Assembly: GCF_004886325.1 (NCBI RefSeq) | Contig: NZ_QXFN01000001.1 | Span: 558,001-622,000 of the forward strand | Source of the DNA: Cellulomonas telluris | GTDB taxonomy: Bacteria; Actinomycetota; Actinomycetes; Actinomycetales; Cellulomonadaceae | Direction: 5' to 3' | DNA: 64,000 bases | Shown: positions 1 to 9,098 of the stretch, one piece after another | How positions within the stretch are numbered: position 1 is the first letter of the stretch | How the letters are laid out: every line of letters begins with the position of its first letter | Notes under the pieces: generated by a model | What the model was told of the DNA's origin: nothing | Seen by the model: only the letters and a program-made list of their open reading frames with translations | The model's database searches: none | Program-made: the position numbers and the translations under genes

Positions 1-3000
1 TCCCGCACGACCCCCGTGGCCCTGCTGCTGACGCTCGCGGTCGTGCTGCTCGGCGCGGCCGGGCCCGTGCCGGCGCAGGTCGACCCGAACGTCACCGGGC
101 GGCTGTCCCTGTTCAAGCGCATCGAGAACCTCGACACCGGCGCGACCGAGGGCCGGCGCGAGCTGTGGTCGGTCCAGGCGGTCAACACCACGGACCCCGC
201 GTACACGTTCAGCGGCAACGGGCTCAACGGCGTGCAGTCGCTGCCGGTGCCGGCCGGGTCCTACACGATCAGCGAGTCCGGCGGCGTGCCGGGGTACGCG
301 TTCGTCTCCTGGGACTGCGGCGACGCGGGCACGTTCACCAGCCCGACGCCGACGATCACCGTCCCGGCGAACGGGTCCGTGACGTGCACGGTCCGCAACG
401 ACGCGCAGAAGCCGTCCCTCACGCTGCGCAAGCAGGTCGTGGGCGGCTCGGCGTCCCCCGCGGACTGGACGCTGCGGGCGCAGGGGACGGCAGCGACGGT
501 CGTCGGGACGGACGGCGTGCGGCAGGCGGTGCCGGTCGGCACGTACGAGCTCTCGGAGACGGAGGGTCCGCAGGGCTACACGGCGGGGGACTGGTCCTGC
601 ACAGGAGGGCAGCAGACGTCGCCCACCACGGTCGTCCTCACGCTCGGGCAGGACGTGGTCTGCACCGTGACCAACACCTACACGGCACCGCCGGGGCCGA
701 CCCTCACGCTCGTGAAGCAGGTCGTCGGCGGCCCCTCCCGCGTGGGTGACTTCACGCTGCGCGCGGCGGGCCCCGAGGTGGTCTCCGGGAGGTCGGGCAC
801 GCGGTTCGTCACACGCGTCCCCGTCGACCCGGGCACGTACACGCTGAGCGAGTCGGCCTTCGGCGTCGCGGCGGCCGGGTACGCGCCGAGCGCCTGGGGC
901 TGCACGGGAGGCACGCCCACCGGTGCGCAGCTCACGCTCGCGCCCACCGACGGGGACGTGACCTGCACGATCACCAACACGTGGACCGGCGGCACGCTCA
1001 CCCTCGTCAAGGAGGTGGTCGGCGGCACCGCGCCGCCGGACGCGTGGACCCTGGAGGCCGCGGGGCCGGACGTCACGGTCAGCGGCACGAGCGGCAGCCC
1101 CGACGTGACCCGGTTCCCGGTGCCGGCCGGGCGTTACGCGCTGTCGGAGTCCGGCCCGACCAACTACGCGGCGTCCGACTGGTCCTGCACGTCGGGGCAG
1201 GCGGGCCCGGCCGCGGTGGACGTGACGGCCGGCGCCGACGTCACGTGCACGATCACCAACACCGTCGAGCGCGGGAGCCTGACCCTGGTCAAGGTCGTCG
1301 GCCCGGGCGGGCCCGCGGAGGTCGAGGACTTCACGCTGACCGCGACCGGCGACGGCGGGACGATCACGGGCACGAGCGGCACCGCCGCCGTGACGCGGGT
1401 GGCCGTCGACGTCGGCTCGTCGTGGACGCTGTCGGAGGCCGGCCCCGCCGGGTACGAGCCGTCCGCCTGGGAGTGCGACGCGGGTGCCGACGTGGCGGGC
1501 GACACCGTGACCGTCACGACCGCCGCCGACGTCACGTGCACGGTCACGAACACGTGGACCGGCGGCACGCTCACCCTCGCGAAGAGCGTCGAGGGCAGCT
1601 CGATGCCGGCGTCGGCGTGGACCCTGACGGCGACGTCGCCGGGCACGACGCTCGAGGGGGCGTCCGGGTCGTCGGACGTCACGGACGTGCCCGTCCCGGC
1701 GGGCACCTACACGCTGTCCGAGTCGGGGCCCGGCGGGTTCGCGTCCGAGGGCTGGGCCTGCATGGGCGCCACCGTGGACGGCGACACGGTGCAGGTGGTC
1801 ACCGGCGCCGACGTCACGTGCACCGTGACGAACCGCGCGACGAGCGCGCACCTGGCGCTCGTGAAGGACCTCGACAACCTCGGCGGCGGCACCGCCTCGC
1901 TCACCGACTGGGTGCTCGCGGCGAGCGGACCCGTCGCGCTGGCCGGCACGAGCGGGTCCCCCGGGGTCACCCGCGTCCCCGTCGAGCCGGGCGACTACGC
2001 GCTCAGCGAGTCGCCGGAGCAGACGGAGGGGTACGAGGCGGGCCCCTGGCTCTGCTACGTCGGGCGCACGCTGCTGCCGGTGGACGACGGGACCCTGACG
2101 GTGCCGGAGACGTGGCGCGACGGCGTCCCCTTCACCGAGGACGTGGTCTGCACGATCACGAACAGGGCGGTCGCCCCGCGGCTCACGCTCGTGAAGGACG
2201 TCGTCAACACCGGCGGCGGTCCCGCCTCCGCCGACGCGTTCGTGCTGCTCGCGCTCGGCCCGTCCGTCGTCGTCGGCACCACCGGCGACGTGCGGGTGAC
2301 CGACGTCCCGGTCGTCGCGGGCACGTACGCCCTGCGGGAGATCGGCGTGCCGGGCTACGCGCGCCTCGGGTGGGCCTGCGTCGACGAGGGCGGCGCCCCG
2401 GTCTCGACGACGGGCGACCAGGTCGCGCTGGACCTCGGGGACGACGTCACGTGCACGGTCACCAACCGGTGGAGCGGCGCGACGGTCACGCTGGTCAAGG
2501 ACGTGGCCGGCGGGCCGGCGGCCGCGACCGACTGGACGCTGAGCGCCTCGGCCCCCGGCGGCGGCGGTGCGACCGGCGTCTCGGGGGCGCCCGAGGTCAC
2601 GGCCGCGCCGGTCCTGCCGGGCACGTTCGCCCTGGCCGAGGAGCCGCGCACGCCCGTCGCGGCCGCCGGCTACCGCTCCGAGGGCTGGGACTGCGGGCCG
2701 GTCCCGGTGACGGGCGACGAGGAGCCGACGATCGAGGTGCCTGCGGGGACGGACGTGACCTGCACGGTCACGAACACGTGGACCGGTGGCGTGCTCACCC
2801 TGGTGAAGGAGGTGCGGGGCCCCGCGGCGCCGACGGCGTGGACCCTCTCGGCGAGCAACCTGACGATGACCGTGGCGGGGACGACCGAAGACCCCGCGGT
2901 CACGGACGTCCCGGTGGTCGCGGGCGCGTACGTGCTCGACGAGTCCGACGACGTGCCCGGGTACGAGCAGCAGAGCTGGGAGTGCACGGGCGGCGCGCTG

Positions 3001-3372
3001 GACGGCGACGTCGTCCGGGTGCCCGAGGGCGGCGACGTGGAGTGCGTCGTCACCAACGCCCTCGACCCCGACGCCCCGCCCACGCCGACCCCGACGCCCA
3101 CGGCGCCGCCGGTCGACCCGACGGACCCGCCCGGGCCCGGCGACCCGGGCGGCCCGGGGCTGCCCGGGGACCCGGGGCAGCCGGGCGCCCCGGGGCTGCC
3201 GGGTGACCCGTGGGGGCCGGGCGGCGCGGCGGGTGCGGACGACGTCGCGGCCGAGGGTGGCGGGCGCATCGCGGCGACCGGTGCCGACGTCGGAGCGGCG
3301 GCGGCACTCGTCGCAGTGCTGCTGCTCGCGGGCGGGGCGGCGCTCGTGGTGGCGCGGCGGCGCCGCAGCTGA
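1..3372 (+). CDS. Cell-wall-anchored protein with ten SpaA/CnaB-like repeats (5' partial)
   Basis: The reading frame is open to base 1, so the start lies upstream; the first visible residues are a hydrophobic signal-peptide core ending near PVPAQ. About ten repeats of 85-100 residues follow. Each begins LTLVK-like, has an LSES-like motif after an AGTY strand, then W-x-C, and ends CTVTN. This matches prealbumin-like SpaA/CnaB domains, in which Lys, Glu and Asn form an intramolecular isopeptide bond. The paired Cys in each repeat could add disulfides. A Pro/Gly-rich spacer, an IAATG sorting motif, a transmembrane helix and an Arg-rich tail follow, so class E sortase anchoring is likely. The role is inferred as adhesin or surface stalk. 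Pilin-gene partners are not visible. Confidence 0.8.
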   Translation, partial: SRTTPVALLLTLAVVLLGAAGPVPAQVDPNVTGRLSLFKRIENLDTGATEGRRELWSVQAVNTTDPAYTFSGNGLNGVQSLPVPAGSYTISESGGVPGYAFVSWDCGDAGTFTSPTPTITVPANGSVTCTVRNDAQKPSLTLRKQVVGGSASPADWTLRAQGTAATVVGTDGVRQAVPVGTYELSETEGPQGYTAGDWSCTGGQQTSPTTVVLTLGQDVVCTVTNTYTAPPGPTLTLVKQVVGGPSRVGDFTLRAAGPEVVSGRSGTRFVTRVPVDPGTYTLSESAFGVAAAGYAPSAWGCTGGTPTGAQLTLAPTDGDVTCTITNTWTGGTLTLVKEVVGGTAPPDAWTLEAAGPDVTVSGTSGSPDVTRFPVPAGRYALSESGPTNYAASDWSCTSGQAGPAAVDVTAGADVTCTITNTVERGSLTLVKVVGPGGPAEVEDFTLTATGDGGTITGTSGTAAVTRVAVDVGSSWTLSEAGPAGYEPSAWECDAGADVAGDTVTVTTAADVTCTVTNTWTGGTLTLAKSVEGSSMPASAWTLTATSPGTTLEGASGSSDVTDVPVPAGTYTLSESGPGGFASEGWACMGATVDGDTVQVVTGADVTCTVTNRATSAHLALVKDLDNLGGGTASLTDWVLAASGPVALAGTSGSPGVTRVPVEPGDYALSESPEQTEGYEAGPWLCYVGRTLLPVDDGTLTVPETWRDGVPFTEDVVCTITNRAVAPRLTLVKDVVNTGGGPASADAFVLLALGPSVVVGTTGDVRVTDVPVVAGTYALREIGVPGYARLGWACVDEGGAPVSTTGDQVALDLGDDVTCTVTNRWSGATVTLVKDVAGGPAAATDWTLSASAPGGGGATGVSGAPEVTAAPVLPGTFALAEEPRTPVAAAGYRSEGWDCGPVPVTGDEEPTIEVPAGTDVTCTVTNTWTGGVLTLVKEVRGPAAPTAWTLSASNLTMTVAGTTEDPAVTDVPVVAGAYVLDESDDVPGYEQQSWECTGGALDGDVVRVPEGGDVECVVTNALDPDAPPTPTPTPTAPPVDPTDPPGPGDPGGPGLPGDPGQPGAPGLPGDPWGPGGAAGADDVAAEGGGRIAATGADVGAAAALVAVLLLAGGAALVVARRRRS

Positions 3373-3401
3373 GCCGGCCGTCGCGGCCGCCGGGCGGCCC
3401 G

Positions 3402-4049
3402 TCAGGCGGGTGCGCCGCCGACCGCCCGGCGTGCCCGCGCCCGCAGGACCCACCAGATCACCCCGGCGAGGAGCAGCCCGGCCCCGAAGGCGCCGACCAC
3501 GAGCACGCCGAACACGCCGGCGATCGTGCCGAGGATCCCGCCGACGAACGGGGCGACGTCCTGGTCGGGGGCGAGGACGACCCGCGCCCCCTGGACCGTC
3601 GCCGCCGGCACGGCGACCTCGTACGTGCCGGACTCCGGCGCGGTGAACGCCGACACCGAGACGACGGACCAGGACCCGACGCCGAACCGCCCGTCGACCG
3701 CCGGGTCGTCGTCGGCCGCGACGACGGTGCCGGACGGGGCGCGCAGCAGCACGTCCTCCGTCAGGCGCGGCTCGCTCGACCCGTCGTAGGCCAGGTGCAC
3801 GGCGTACCGCTCGCCGGCCTCGAGCGTCGCGGTCGTCATGCCCGGCGCGTCCGCGGCGGCCACCGCCGACGGGCCGGGCGCGCCCGACGCCGTCAGGACG
3901 TCCGTCGTCACCAGGCCGATGAAGGTGCGTGCGGAGACCAGGCCGACCACGAGCGCGACCAGCAGGGCGACCACGCCCAGCGAGGTCGTGACGGCCGGCC
4001 CGACGTAGGAGGTCGTGCGGGGACGGGGCGGGGGCGGCAGGGCGGTCAC
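3402..4049 (-). CDS. Membrane protein with extracytoplasmic beta-rich domain
   Basis: This 215-residue protein has a proline-rich N terminus, a first transmembrane helix at about residues 19-42, a roughly 120-residue polar region and a second helix near 172-198 with a basic tail. The middle contains alternating beta strands (LEAGERYAVHLAY, SGTYEVAVPA) that resemble bacterial pre-peptidase C-like folds, but I do not recognise the family. The GTG start is supported by a TACCGT hexamer six bases before it, as in leaderless actinobacterial genes. It is divergent from the next membrane gene and convergent with the repeat protein, only 29 bp away. Function unknown. Confidence 0.7.
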   Translation of the reverse strand: MTALPPPPRPRTTSYVGPAVTTSLGVVALLVALVVGLVSARTFIGLVTTDVLTASGAPGPSAVAAADAPGMTTATLEAGERYAVHLAYDGSSEPRLTEDVLLRAPSGTVVAADDDPAVDGRFGVGSWSVVSVSAFTAPESGTYEVAVPAATVQGARVVLAPDQDVAPFVGGILGTIAGVFGVLVVGAFGAGLLLAGVIWWVLRARARRAVGGAPA

Positions 4050-4226
4050 CCGAGCACGGTAGCGGGACGACGGCCGGGCGGACCGGGACCGCCGGGCGGG
4101 TCACGCGCGGCGGGCGGCTCATGCGGCGGGCCGCCCGTGCCGATGGTCGGGGAGCCGGCCGGGCCCGTCCGCGGCCGGCGCCCGTCGTCCGTCCGCGCGC
4201 CGGGTGCCCCGGGCAGGAGGACGCGC

Positions 4227-5150
4227 GTGCGACGAACAGCCTGGCTGGTGCTGTCCCCGTGGCTCGTGGTGCTCGCCGCGGGTGTGCTCGCGGTGGCGCC
4301 GGGCGCGCTCGTCGCGGAGCTCGCCACCACCGGCACGGGCGGCCTGGAGGACCTCGGGGGCACGCTGCTGGCCCTCCTGGTCGGCGCGGTCGCGTGGTGC
4401 GCCGGGTCGGTCGTCCTGCTCGTGGTGGTCGCCCGGCGGACGTTCCCGCGCCCGCACGCGGGGCGAGCGGTGCTCGGCACGACCGTCGGCGGGGTGGTCG
4501 CGGGGACCGCCGTGGCCACCGCCGGCCTCGCGCACGTGGAGGGGTCGGTGCTGGTCGCGCTCGTCGTGCCGGCGTGCGTCCCGGCCGCCGGCACGGTCGC
4601 GTTCCTGCTCACCGAGCGCCGGCTGACCGGGCGCGCCCTGCCCCCGGATTGGGTGGGCCGCGGGAGCGCACCGGTGGTGGTGGCGCTGGCCGCGCTCGCG
4701 GGCTGCCTCGTCGGGGCGACGGTCGCGCTGGTCGTCGACGAGGCGGTGCTGCGGCCCTCGGAGCGCGACCTCGAGCGTGCGGCGCGTGAGCTCGTGCCGG
4801 ACGGGTGGCCGGTGGACCTCGTCGCGCCGGTGGGTGGCACGGTCCTGCTGCACGCGAGCCCGCCCCCGGCCACGGACGACCTCGCCGAGGTGCGCGCGGT
4901 CGCGGCGGCGGCCGGGTGGCGGCCGGTCGGCGCCGGCGGGGACGCGACCGAAGCGGAGCTGTCGCGCGGGGACGTCGAGGCGAGCGTCCGCCTGAGCGCG
5001 AGCCGCACGCTGCCCTTCTCGGTGGCGGTCCGGCGGGTGCCCGCGAGCCCCGGCACGGCGGCGGTCGGCGCGGGTGTCGGCGCCCTCGTCGCGGGGTCAG
5101 GGGTGCTGGCCCTGCGGGGGCGCGTCAGCGCGGGGAGTCGTCGGCCTTGA
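4227..5150 (+). CDS. Polytopic membrane protein, hypothetical
   Basis: I chose the GTG at 4227 because GGCAGGAGG lies six bases upstream and hydrophobic coding character begins there; the frame is open further upstream but reads as Arg-rich shadow. The 307-residue product has about four transmembrane helices in its first 180 residues. A soluble C-terminal domain follows (about 185-290) with a helix that starts SERDLERAARELVPDGWPV, and a last hydrophobic segment sits near the end. No catalytic motif is evident. The 3' end overlaps the convergent universal stress gene by 26 bp. Function unknown. Confidence 0.65.
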   Translation: MRRTAWLVLSPWLVVLAAGVLAVAPGALVAELATTGTGGLEDLGGTLLALLVGAVAWCAGSVVLLVVVARRTFPRPHAGRAVLGTTVGGVVAGTAVATAGLAHVEGSVLVALVVPACVPAAGTVAFLLTERRLTGRALPPDWVGRGSAPVVVALAALAGCLVGATVALVVDEAVLRPSERDLERAARELVPDGWPVDLVAPVGGTVLLHASPPPATDDLAEVRAVAAAAGWRPVGAGGDATEAELSRGDVEASVRLSASRTLPFSVAVRRVPASPGTAAVGAGVGALVAGSGVLALRGRVSAGSRRP

Positions 5151-5526
5151 CGGCCAGCACCGGGCAGCGGGCGTCGAGCAGGATGCGCTGTGCGGTCGAG
5201 CCCATGATCAGCTTGCCGACCGGCGAGCGGTGGCGGATGCCGATGACGAGCACCGACGCGTCCACCTCCTCGGTGACGCCGAGCAGCGCCTCGGTGACGT
5301 CCCGGACGACCGGCTGGCGCACCTCCGCCTCGATCCCGAGCGACGCCAGCAGCGAGCGCACCTCCGTGACGTCCGACGCGGCCGCGAACCGGTCGTCGAC
5401 CGCGGCCGTGCCGGTGGTCGCGTTGACGACGAGCAGGTCCTCGCCGTGCGCGCGTGCCTCGCGGGCGCCGCGCACGAGCGCCGCGTAGCCCCGGGCGTCG
5501 GGCGTCCAGCCCACGACGACGGTCAT
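5125..5526 (-). CDS. Universal stress protein (UspA family)
   Basis: This 133-residue protein has the single-domain Usp layout: [10 protein letters not shown] at the N-terminal strand, a central alpha/beta core, and a C-terminal [18 protein letters not shown], which matches the nucleotide-binding G-2x-G-9x-G-S/T signature. It then ends with the CPVLAVK strand. ATP-type binding is therefore plausible. Its ATG overlaps the tctA stop by 4 bp (ATGA), so it is the last gene of the tricarboxylate transporter operon and probably translationally coupled to it. This gene order is common in actinobacterial tctCBA operons. A role in responding to transport or energy state is inference. Confidence 0.88.
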   Translation of the reverse strand: MTVVVGWTPDARGYAALVRGAREARAHGEDLLVVNATTGTAAVDDRFAAASDVTEVRSLLASLGIEAEVRQPVVRDVTEALLGVTEEVDASVLVIGIRHRSPVGKLIMGSTAQRILLDARCPVLAVKADDSPR

Positions 5527-7052
5527 CGCCTCACCTCTTCCTCGAGCTCGTCGACCCGGTCCTCCAGCCGCTCGGGCCCCTGCCGCCCGGGGATGAGCCG
5601 CAGCACGAGCGGCCCCAGCAGCAGCACCGCGATGAGCGCGTACACGACCACCGCGACCGGCTCGCCCCACAGCGCGGACACGTCCCCCTGCGAGAGCTGC
5701 AGCGCCTGCCCGAGCTGCTCCTCCAGCCGCGGGCCGAGGATGACCCCGACGATGAGCGGCAGCACCGGCAGCCCGAACCGCCGCATCGCGAACCCGAGCG
5801 CGCCGAACAGCCCGAGCAGCGCGACGTCGAACCACTGGAAGTTCACGCTGTACGCGCCGAGCACCGCGAAGAACAGGATGCCCGCGTACAGGTAGGGCCG
5901 TGGGATGCGCAGCAGCTTCGCCCACAGCGGCGCCATCGGCAGGTTGATGACGAGCAGCAGCGTGTTCGCGACGAACAGGCTGGCGAGCAGCGTCCAGACG
6001 AGCTCGGGCTCGGCCTCGAACAGCTGCGGACCGGGCTGCAGCCCGTAGCCCTGCATGGCGGCGAGGATGACGGCCGCCGTGGCGGTGGTGGGCAGGCCGA
6101 TCGCGAGCAGGGGGACGAGCGTGCCGGCGGCGGACGCGTTGTTCGCGGCCTCCGGGCCGGCGACGCCCTCGATCGCGCCCTTGCCGAACTCGGCCTTGTG
6201 CTTGCCGGCCAGCCGCCGCTCGGTGATGTACGACAGGAACGTCGGCATCTCGGCGCCGCCCGCGGGCAGCGCGCCGAACGGGAACCCGTACGCGGTGCCG
6301 CGCAGCCACGGCTTCCACGACCGGCGCCAGTCGGCGCGGTCCATCCACGGGCGGCCGACGGGGATGATCTCGAGCGGCCGGCGCCGCAGGTGCGCGGCCA
6401 CCCACAGCGCCTCCCCGACGGCGAAGATCGCGACCGCGACGACGACGATGTCGATCCCGTCGGCGAGCAGCGGGTTGCCGAACGTCAGCCGGGCCTGCCC
6501 CGTCGCGGTGCCGACGAGCCCGATCGTCAGGCCGAGGGCGAGGGAGATGAACCCCCGCAGCTTCGAGCTGCCCAGGACGCTCGTGACCGCGATCAGGGCG
6601 AGCACCATGAGCGCGAAGTAGGACGGCGCGCCGAGCACCACGACCCAGTCGGCGACCGTCGGGGCGAGCGCCACGAGCAGCACCGTGCTGATCGTGCCCG
6701 CGACGAACGAGCCGATCGCGGCGGTCGCGAGCGCCTGCGCGGCCCGCCCCGCCTTGGCCATCTTGTTGCCCTCGAGCGCCGTGATGACCGACGACGACTC
6801 GCCCGGCGTGTTGAGCAGGATCGACGTCGTCGACCCGCCGTACATGCCGCCGTAGTAGATGCCGGCGAACATGATGAGCGCGGCGCTCGGGGAGACGTTG
6901 TACGTGACGGGCAGCAGCAGCGCGACCGTCATCGCCGGGCCGATGCCGGGCAGCACGCCGACGGCGGTGCCGAGCAGCACGCCCACCACCGCGTAGAGCA
7001 GGTTCTCCGGGGTGAGGGCCAGCTCGAAGCCCGTGAGCAGCGCGTCCATCAC
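5523..7052 (-). CDS. tctA: Tripartite tricarboxylate transporter, large permease subunit TctA
   Basis: This 509-residue protein, the usual length for TctA, has about twelve hydrophobic segments. The N-terminal region contains the conserved [19 protein letters not shown] stretch and the [20 protein letters not shown] motif, both diagnostic of the family. It forms the main membrane channel of the secondary, substrate-binding-protein-dependent Ttt uptake systems for citrate and related carboxylates. It sits between tctB (upstream, 13 bp gap) and a universal stress gene (4-bp overlap). Substrate specificity cannot be read from the sequence. Confidence 0.95.
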   Translation of the reverse strand: MMDALLTGFELALTPENLLYAVVGVLLGTAVGVLPGIGPAMTVALLLPVTYNVSPSAALIMFAGIYYGGMYGGSTTSILLNTPGESSSVITALEGNKMAKAGRAAQALATAAIGSFVAGTISTVLLVALAPTVADWVVVLGAPSYFALMVLALIAVTSVLGSSKLRGFISLALGLTIGLVGTATGQARLTFGNPLLADGIDIVVVAVAIFAVGEALWVAAHLRRRPLEIIPVGRPWMDRADWRRSWKPWLRGTAYGFPFGALPAGGAEMPTFLSYITERRLAGKHKAEFGKGAIEGVAGPEAANNASAAGTLVPLLAIGLPTTATAAVILAAMQGYGLQPGPQLFEAEPELVWTLLASLFVANTLLLVINLPMAPLWAKLLRIPRPYLYAGILFFAVLGAYSVNFQWFDVALLGLFGALGFAMRRFGLPVLPLIVGVILGPRLEEQLGQALQLSQGDVSALWGEPVAVVVYALIAVLLLGPLVLRLIPGRQGPERLEDRVDELEEEVRR

Positions 7053-7065
7053 CGGGCTCCGTCCA

Positions 7066-7632
7066 TCACAGGATCCCGTCGAGGACGCCGGCCGGGATCG
7101 GGATGCCGAGGCCGACGTAGAAGCCGTACCAGGACGCCACCGAGAGCACCGCGCCGATGAGCAGGTTGCGCACCCAGTGCCGGTTGCCGAGCACCGTGGC
7201 GGCGCCCGCGAACAGCAGCGCGCCGACGATCGCCCAGCCCAGCCGGTCGAGGAGCGCGACCGTCGCGACGAGCACGCCCGCCAGCCCGGCGAGCGTGCGC
7301 CAGTCCGTGCGCTGGGTCAGGTCGACGTCCTCGCCGGCCTCGCCCTCGGCGCGGTCGCCCCGCGCGGTGGCGACGGCGAGCAGGACGGCGAGCAGCACGA
7401 GCGCGGCGCCGATGACGTAGCCGAAGGCCGACGGCTGCACGACCTGGTCGGCGAACCCGGGGCGCAGGCCTGCCGAGTCGACGAGCGTCAGGACGCCCAC
7501 GAGCGCGAGGAACGCGGCGAGCCCGTACTGGGCGCGGTCGGGGCCGGGGGCGGCCCGGTTCGCGGAGCCGTCGGCTGCGGGGCCGTCGGGCGCGGGCCCG
7601 TCGGGAGCGGGGCGGGTGCCGGCGGCGCTCAC
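7066..7632 (-). CDS. tctB: Tripartite tricarboxylate transporter, small membrane subunit TctB
   Basis: This 188-residue protein begins with a GTG that overlaps the tctC stop (GTGA), which fixes the start even though the frame is open for kilobases upstream. The first 35 residues are a disordered Pro/Ala/Gly-rich extension. Four hydrophobic helices follow (about 37-55, 70-92, 112-132, 140-180), the normal TctB topology. It pairs with TctA in the membrane. The gene lies between tctC and tctA in a tight operon. Confidence 0.9.
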   Translation of the reverse strand: MSAAGTRPAPDGPAPDGPAADGSANRAAPGPDRAQYGLAAFLALVGVLTLVDSAGLRPGFADQVVQPSAFGYVIGAALVLLAVLLAVATARGDRAEGEAGEDVDLTQRTDWRTLAGLAGVLVATVALLDRLGWAIVGALLFAGAATVLGNRHWVRNLLIGAVLSVASWYGFYVGLGIPIPAGVLDGIL

Positions 7633-8720
7633 AGCAGCCCCAGCTCCTCGAGCGTCCCGGCGACGCGTTCGTCCTGCTCCCGCAGGAACTCGCCGAACTC
7701 GTCGCCGGTGCGGAACGCGTCGATCCAGCCGTTCGTCTCGAGCGCCTCCTGCCACTGCGGGGACGCGTGCATCTCCTCCAGGAGCGCGATGTGCGCCTCG
7801 CGCACCTCGTCGGGGATGCCGGGCGGGGCGAGCACGCCGCGCCAGTTGGTGAAGACGAGGTCGATGCCGGACTCGACGAGCGTCGGGGCGTCCACTCCCT
7901 CGAGCCGCTCCTCGCCGGAGACCGCGAGCACGCGGAGGGAGCCGTCCGCGATCTGCCCCTCGAACTCGCCGAGCCCCGACGTGCCGACGTCGATCTTCGC
8001 GCCCAGCAGCGCCGTCGTCAGCGGGCCGCCGCCGTCGTAGGAGATGTAGTTGACCTCCGTCGGGTCCACGCCGACGGCCGCCGCGAGCTGCATCGGGAAC
8101 AGGTGGTCGGGCCCGCCGTTGCCCGAGCCGCCGCCGATCCGCACGCTGCCGGGGTCCGCCTTCCACGCCGCGACCATGTCGTCCACCGTCCGGAACGGGG
8201 AGTCGGCGGGCACCAGGAGCCCCTCCTGGTCCTCGATGAGCTGCGCGATCGGCGTCGCCTCGCTCACGCGCGCGTCCGACCCGTTGGTGTACGTCGCGCC
8301 GACGACGCCGAGGCCCATCGTCATGAGCAGGTCCTCCGCGCCCCGCTCGTTGACGAGCCGCTGCATCGCGACCGTCCCGCTCGCCCCGATGACGTTGCTG
8401 ACCTCGAACCGGCCTGTGAGGTCCTCGTCCTCCAGGACGCGCGTCGCCGCCCGTCCGGTCTGGTCGTACCCGCCGCCGGGGGAGTTGGGGATCATCATGC
8501 GCAGCCGCCGGTTCTCCGCGCCCGCCTCGCTGCGCGTGACGCCGCACCCCGTGAGCGCGAGCACCGCGACGAGCAGGGCGGCGAGGACGACCCGCACCCG
8601 CGCACGCCGCGCCGTGTGCAGCGTTGGTCCCGCCTGACGAGCCGAATGCTGCACGACGTCGCCGCGCGGAGACGTCGGGAGGGGCGCGTGCGCCCGGGCG
8701 CCGTGTCGCAGGACCGCCAT
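7629..8720 (-). CDS. tctC: Tripartite tricarboxylate transporter substrate-binding lipoprotein TctC
   Basis: The protein captures the carboxylate substrate outside the membrane and delivers it to TctAB. A lipobox (LALTGC) follows a hydrophobic signal core, and the mature part has the family opening RMMIPNSPGGGYDQTGR, a GASGTVAMQ segment and a GVLAPPGIPDEV stretch. I chose the ATG at 8720 because a GAGGGGG tract precedes it by a good distance. It gives 363 residues and an unusually long basic n-region of about 40 residues, so a downstream GTG start is possible. First gene of the tctCBA-usp operon. Mature length is normal for the family. Confidence 0.9.
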   Translation of the reverse strand: MAVLRHGARAHAPLPTSPRGDVVQHSARQAGPTLHTARRARVRVVLAALLVAVLALTGCGVTRSEAGAENRRLRMMIPNSPGGGYDQTGRAATRVLEDEDLTGRFEVSNVIGASGTVAMQRLVNERGAEDLLMTMGLGVVGATYTNGSDARVSEATPIAQLIEDQEGLLVPADSPFRTVDDMVAAWKADPGSVRIGGGSGNGGPDHLFPMQLAAAVGVDPTEVNYISYDGGGPLTTALLGAKIDVGTSGLGEFEGQIADGSLRVLAVSGEERLEGVDAPTLVESGIDLVFTNWRGVLAPPGIPDEVREAHIALLEEMHASPQWQEALETNGWIDAFRTGDEFGEFLREQDERVAGTLEELGLL

Positions 8721-8950
8721 GCAGAACACCCCCTCGTGCCTGCTCCCGATCCTGTCCCCCCGAGCCGGGTCCGGCACCTCGACGGCGGGGCGGCGCCCCC
8801 CACCCACCCACCGTCCCCTCCGACCCCGCCCCCACCGAGCCCCCACCGACGCACTCGGCGGTGGAGGAGCGCCCCCGCCGGCCAGCGCGCCACTTCTCGG
8901 GCGAGCGCACCGGACACGAGTGGCGCGCTCGGCCGGTGTGTGGCGCGCTC

Positions 8951-9008
8951 GGCGGTGGCGGTGGCGGTGGCGGTGGCGGTGGCGGTGGCGGTGGCGGTGG
9001 CGGTGGCC
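8951..9008. repeat. GGCGGT hexanucleotide tandem tract
   Basis: About nine and a half uninterrupted copies of GGCGGT lie between the tctC promoter side and the GH30 terminator. Just upstream are short repeated GGCGCGCTCGGC words. No convincing gene covers the 378-bp gap 8721-9098; the poly-Gly/Arg frames across it are artefacts of the repeat. The tract may be prone to slippage. Confidence 0.85.
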
Positions 9009-9027
9009 GGCGGGGTGGGGGCGGACG

Positions 9028-9068
9028 CGACGCGGCCCCGGGGAGGGTCGCTCCCCGGGGCCGCGTCG
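9028..9068 (-). terminator. Rho-independent-like hairpin after the GH30 gene
   Basis: A perfect 18-bp stem with a 5-base loop (GGTCG) lies 30 bp beyond the GH30 stop codon. As in most actinobacterial terminators there is no strong U-tract. Its position and perfection make it the likely end of the galactanase transcript. Confidence 0.8.
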
Positions 9069-9098
9069 GTGGCCGGTGTGCCGGCCGGTGGTGTCGCG

